Below are positions 32,590 to 32,964 of a stretch of DNA of 32,964 bases, piece by piece. The stretch is taken from assembly GCA_015066205.1 (NCBI GenBank), contig SVOV01000029.1:1-32964 (forward strand). Reading direction: 5' to 3'. The notes under the pieces were generated by a model. It had not been told where the DNA came from. It saw only the letters and a list, made by a program, of their open reading frames with translations, and searched no databases. Positions within the stretch are counted from its first letter, which is position 1. The number at the start of each line of letters is the position of its first letter. Both the position numbers and the translations under genes were made by a program. Source of the DNA: Oscillospiraceae bacterium. GTDB lineage: Bacteria > Bacillota > Clostridia > Oscillospirales > Acutalibacteraceae.

Positions 32590-32964
32590 AATGGGAAAAA
32601 GGGAAAGATTCGCATAAATCACCCTATTTGCCGCGCGGGTCTTATAGGGTGTAGGTGAGATTTCTGTATTTTGTACGGACTTGAGATTCTCTGCCTTTAT
32701 CAGAGCTTTATGGCGCTTTGTTTGCGGCATCTCGCAGTACCGATGTACAGCTTCCGATGCCGCAAACAACAAATAGGGCAATTTCTCCGAACTTTCCCGT
32801 GCCGTTAACCGGCTGTGTGCAGACTTTGTTAAGTTAGTTTTACCCGACGCGCGGGGGTAGGGTCTGCTATTTCCGATAAATGCCCATATTTCACGGAATT
32901 GCATCCGCTTTTCCAAAGAAAAACGGCGCACTTCCGCAAAATCTGAACATTTCTCGTCAAACGG
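32590..32964. repeat. Non-coding repeat-like tail with long hairpin
   Basis: This last segment has no supportable gene. TGTTTGCGGCATC (32719-32731) and GATGCCGCAAACA (32756-32768) form a perfect 13-bp inverted repeat around a 24-base loop that itself contains GTAC-N4-GTAC. Upstream, ACCCTAT and ATAGGGT (about 32621-32651) flank a CGCGCGGG motif, and a similar CGCGCGGGGGTAGG recurs near 32850. A minus-strand open frame crosses it and the end of galK but looks accidental. The pattern resembles dispersed intergenic elements of clostridial genomes. Its first hairpins may also terminate galK. Confidence 0.6.

Noticed and set aside
32497-32931. Minus-strand 144-residue open frame over the end of galK and the tail
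   Set aside because: It overlaps the conserved C-terminus of galK, has no convincing ribosome binding site and no recognisable family; its last part is repeat-derived.

Overview
The window looks like a chromosomal segment of an anaerobic, low-to-moderate GC Firmicute of the class Clostridia, most likely an uncultured gut member of the Oscillospirales/Ruminococcaceae type. The grounds are a ylxM-ffh-rpsP-khpA cluster with clostridial-type proteins, strong Gram-positive ribosome binding sites and sigma-A promoters, heavy AGA use for arginine, BspA-type and InlB-type surface proteins, and many sugar-use genes. Taxonomy is inferred from gene content only. No prophage, transposase, integrase, CRISPR array, rRNA or tRNA was seen.

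Layout. (1) 1-2717, + strand: the 3' part of a GtrB/DPM-type polyprenyl-phosphate glycosyltransferase, then two multi-pass membrane proteins of unknown function; probably the end of a surface-glycan operon. (2) 2714-4650, +: a PadR-type repressor behind a promoter carrying two tandem 12-bp palindromes, and a downstream permease-prefix-like membrane protein broken by an apparent frameshift near 3660-3680. (3) 4660-5920, +: a WbsX/GH99-like protein with its own promoter and terminator. (4) 5927-10749, +: a compact six-gene operon (HAD hydrolase, ribulose-phosphate-3-epimerase-like enzyme, ribokinase-like PfkB kinase, acyl carrier protein, Sir2 deacylase, MFS transporter) with a near-consensus promoter and a clear terminator. 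(5) 10850-13391, +: a GPH-type sugar symporter overlapping a BspA-like leucine-rich-repeat lipoprotein. (6) 13392-13942: a non-coding block of hairpins and duplicated repeats between convergent genes. (7) 13943-15975, -: metallophosphoesterase and SGNH-hydrolase lipoprotein, divergent from a GH31 glycosidase (16121-17845, +). (8) 17955-20418, -: ylxM-ffh-rpsP-khpA, closed by a terminator with no rimM-trmD-rplS after it. (9) 20636-28025, -: a small membrane or secreted peptide gene and a 2278-residue exported repeat protein. (10) 28224-30424, -: GAPDH and a D-2-hydroxyacid dehydrogenase, separately transcribed. (11) 30499-32589, +: a TVP38/VTT membrane protein and a galactokinase-family protein, then a repeat-like non-coding tail.

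How the genes fit together. Much of the window serves capture, import and phosphorylation of sugars: GH31, the WbsX-like protein, two transporters, PfkB kinase, epimerase, galactokinase, GAPDH, with surface proteins likely binding glycans or host or dietary matrix. The SRP protein Ffh and S16 form a housekeeping island. The less ordinary points are the ACP and Sir2 pair inside a sugar-phosphate operon, the 2278-residue protein with a CBM-like insert, ten Cys/CxxC repeats and an amphipathic C-terminus, the tandem-palindrome PadR operator, and two kinds of intergenic hairpin repeat. I did not find convincing evidence for a wholly new defence or mobile system.
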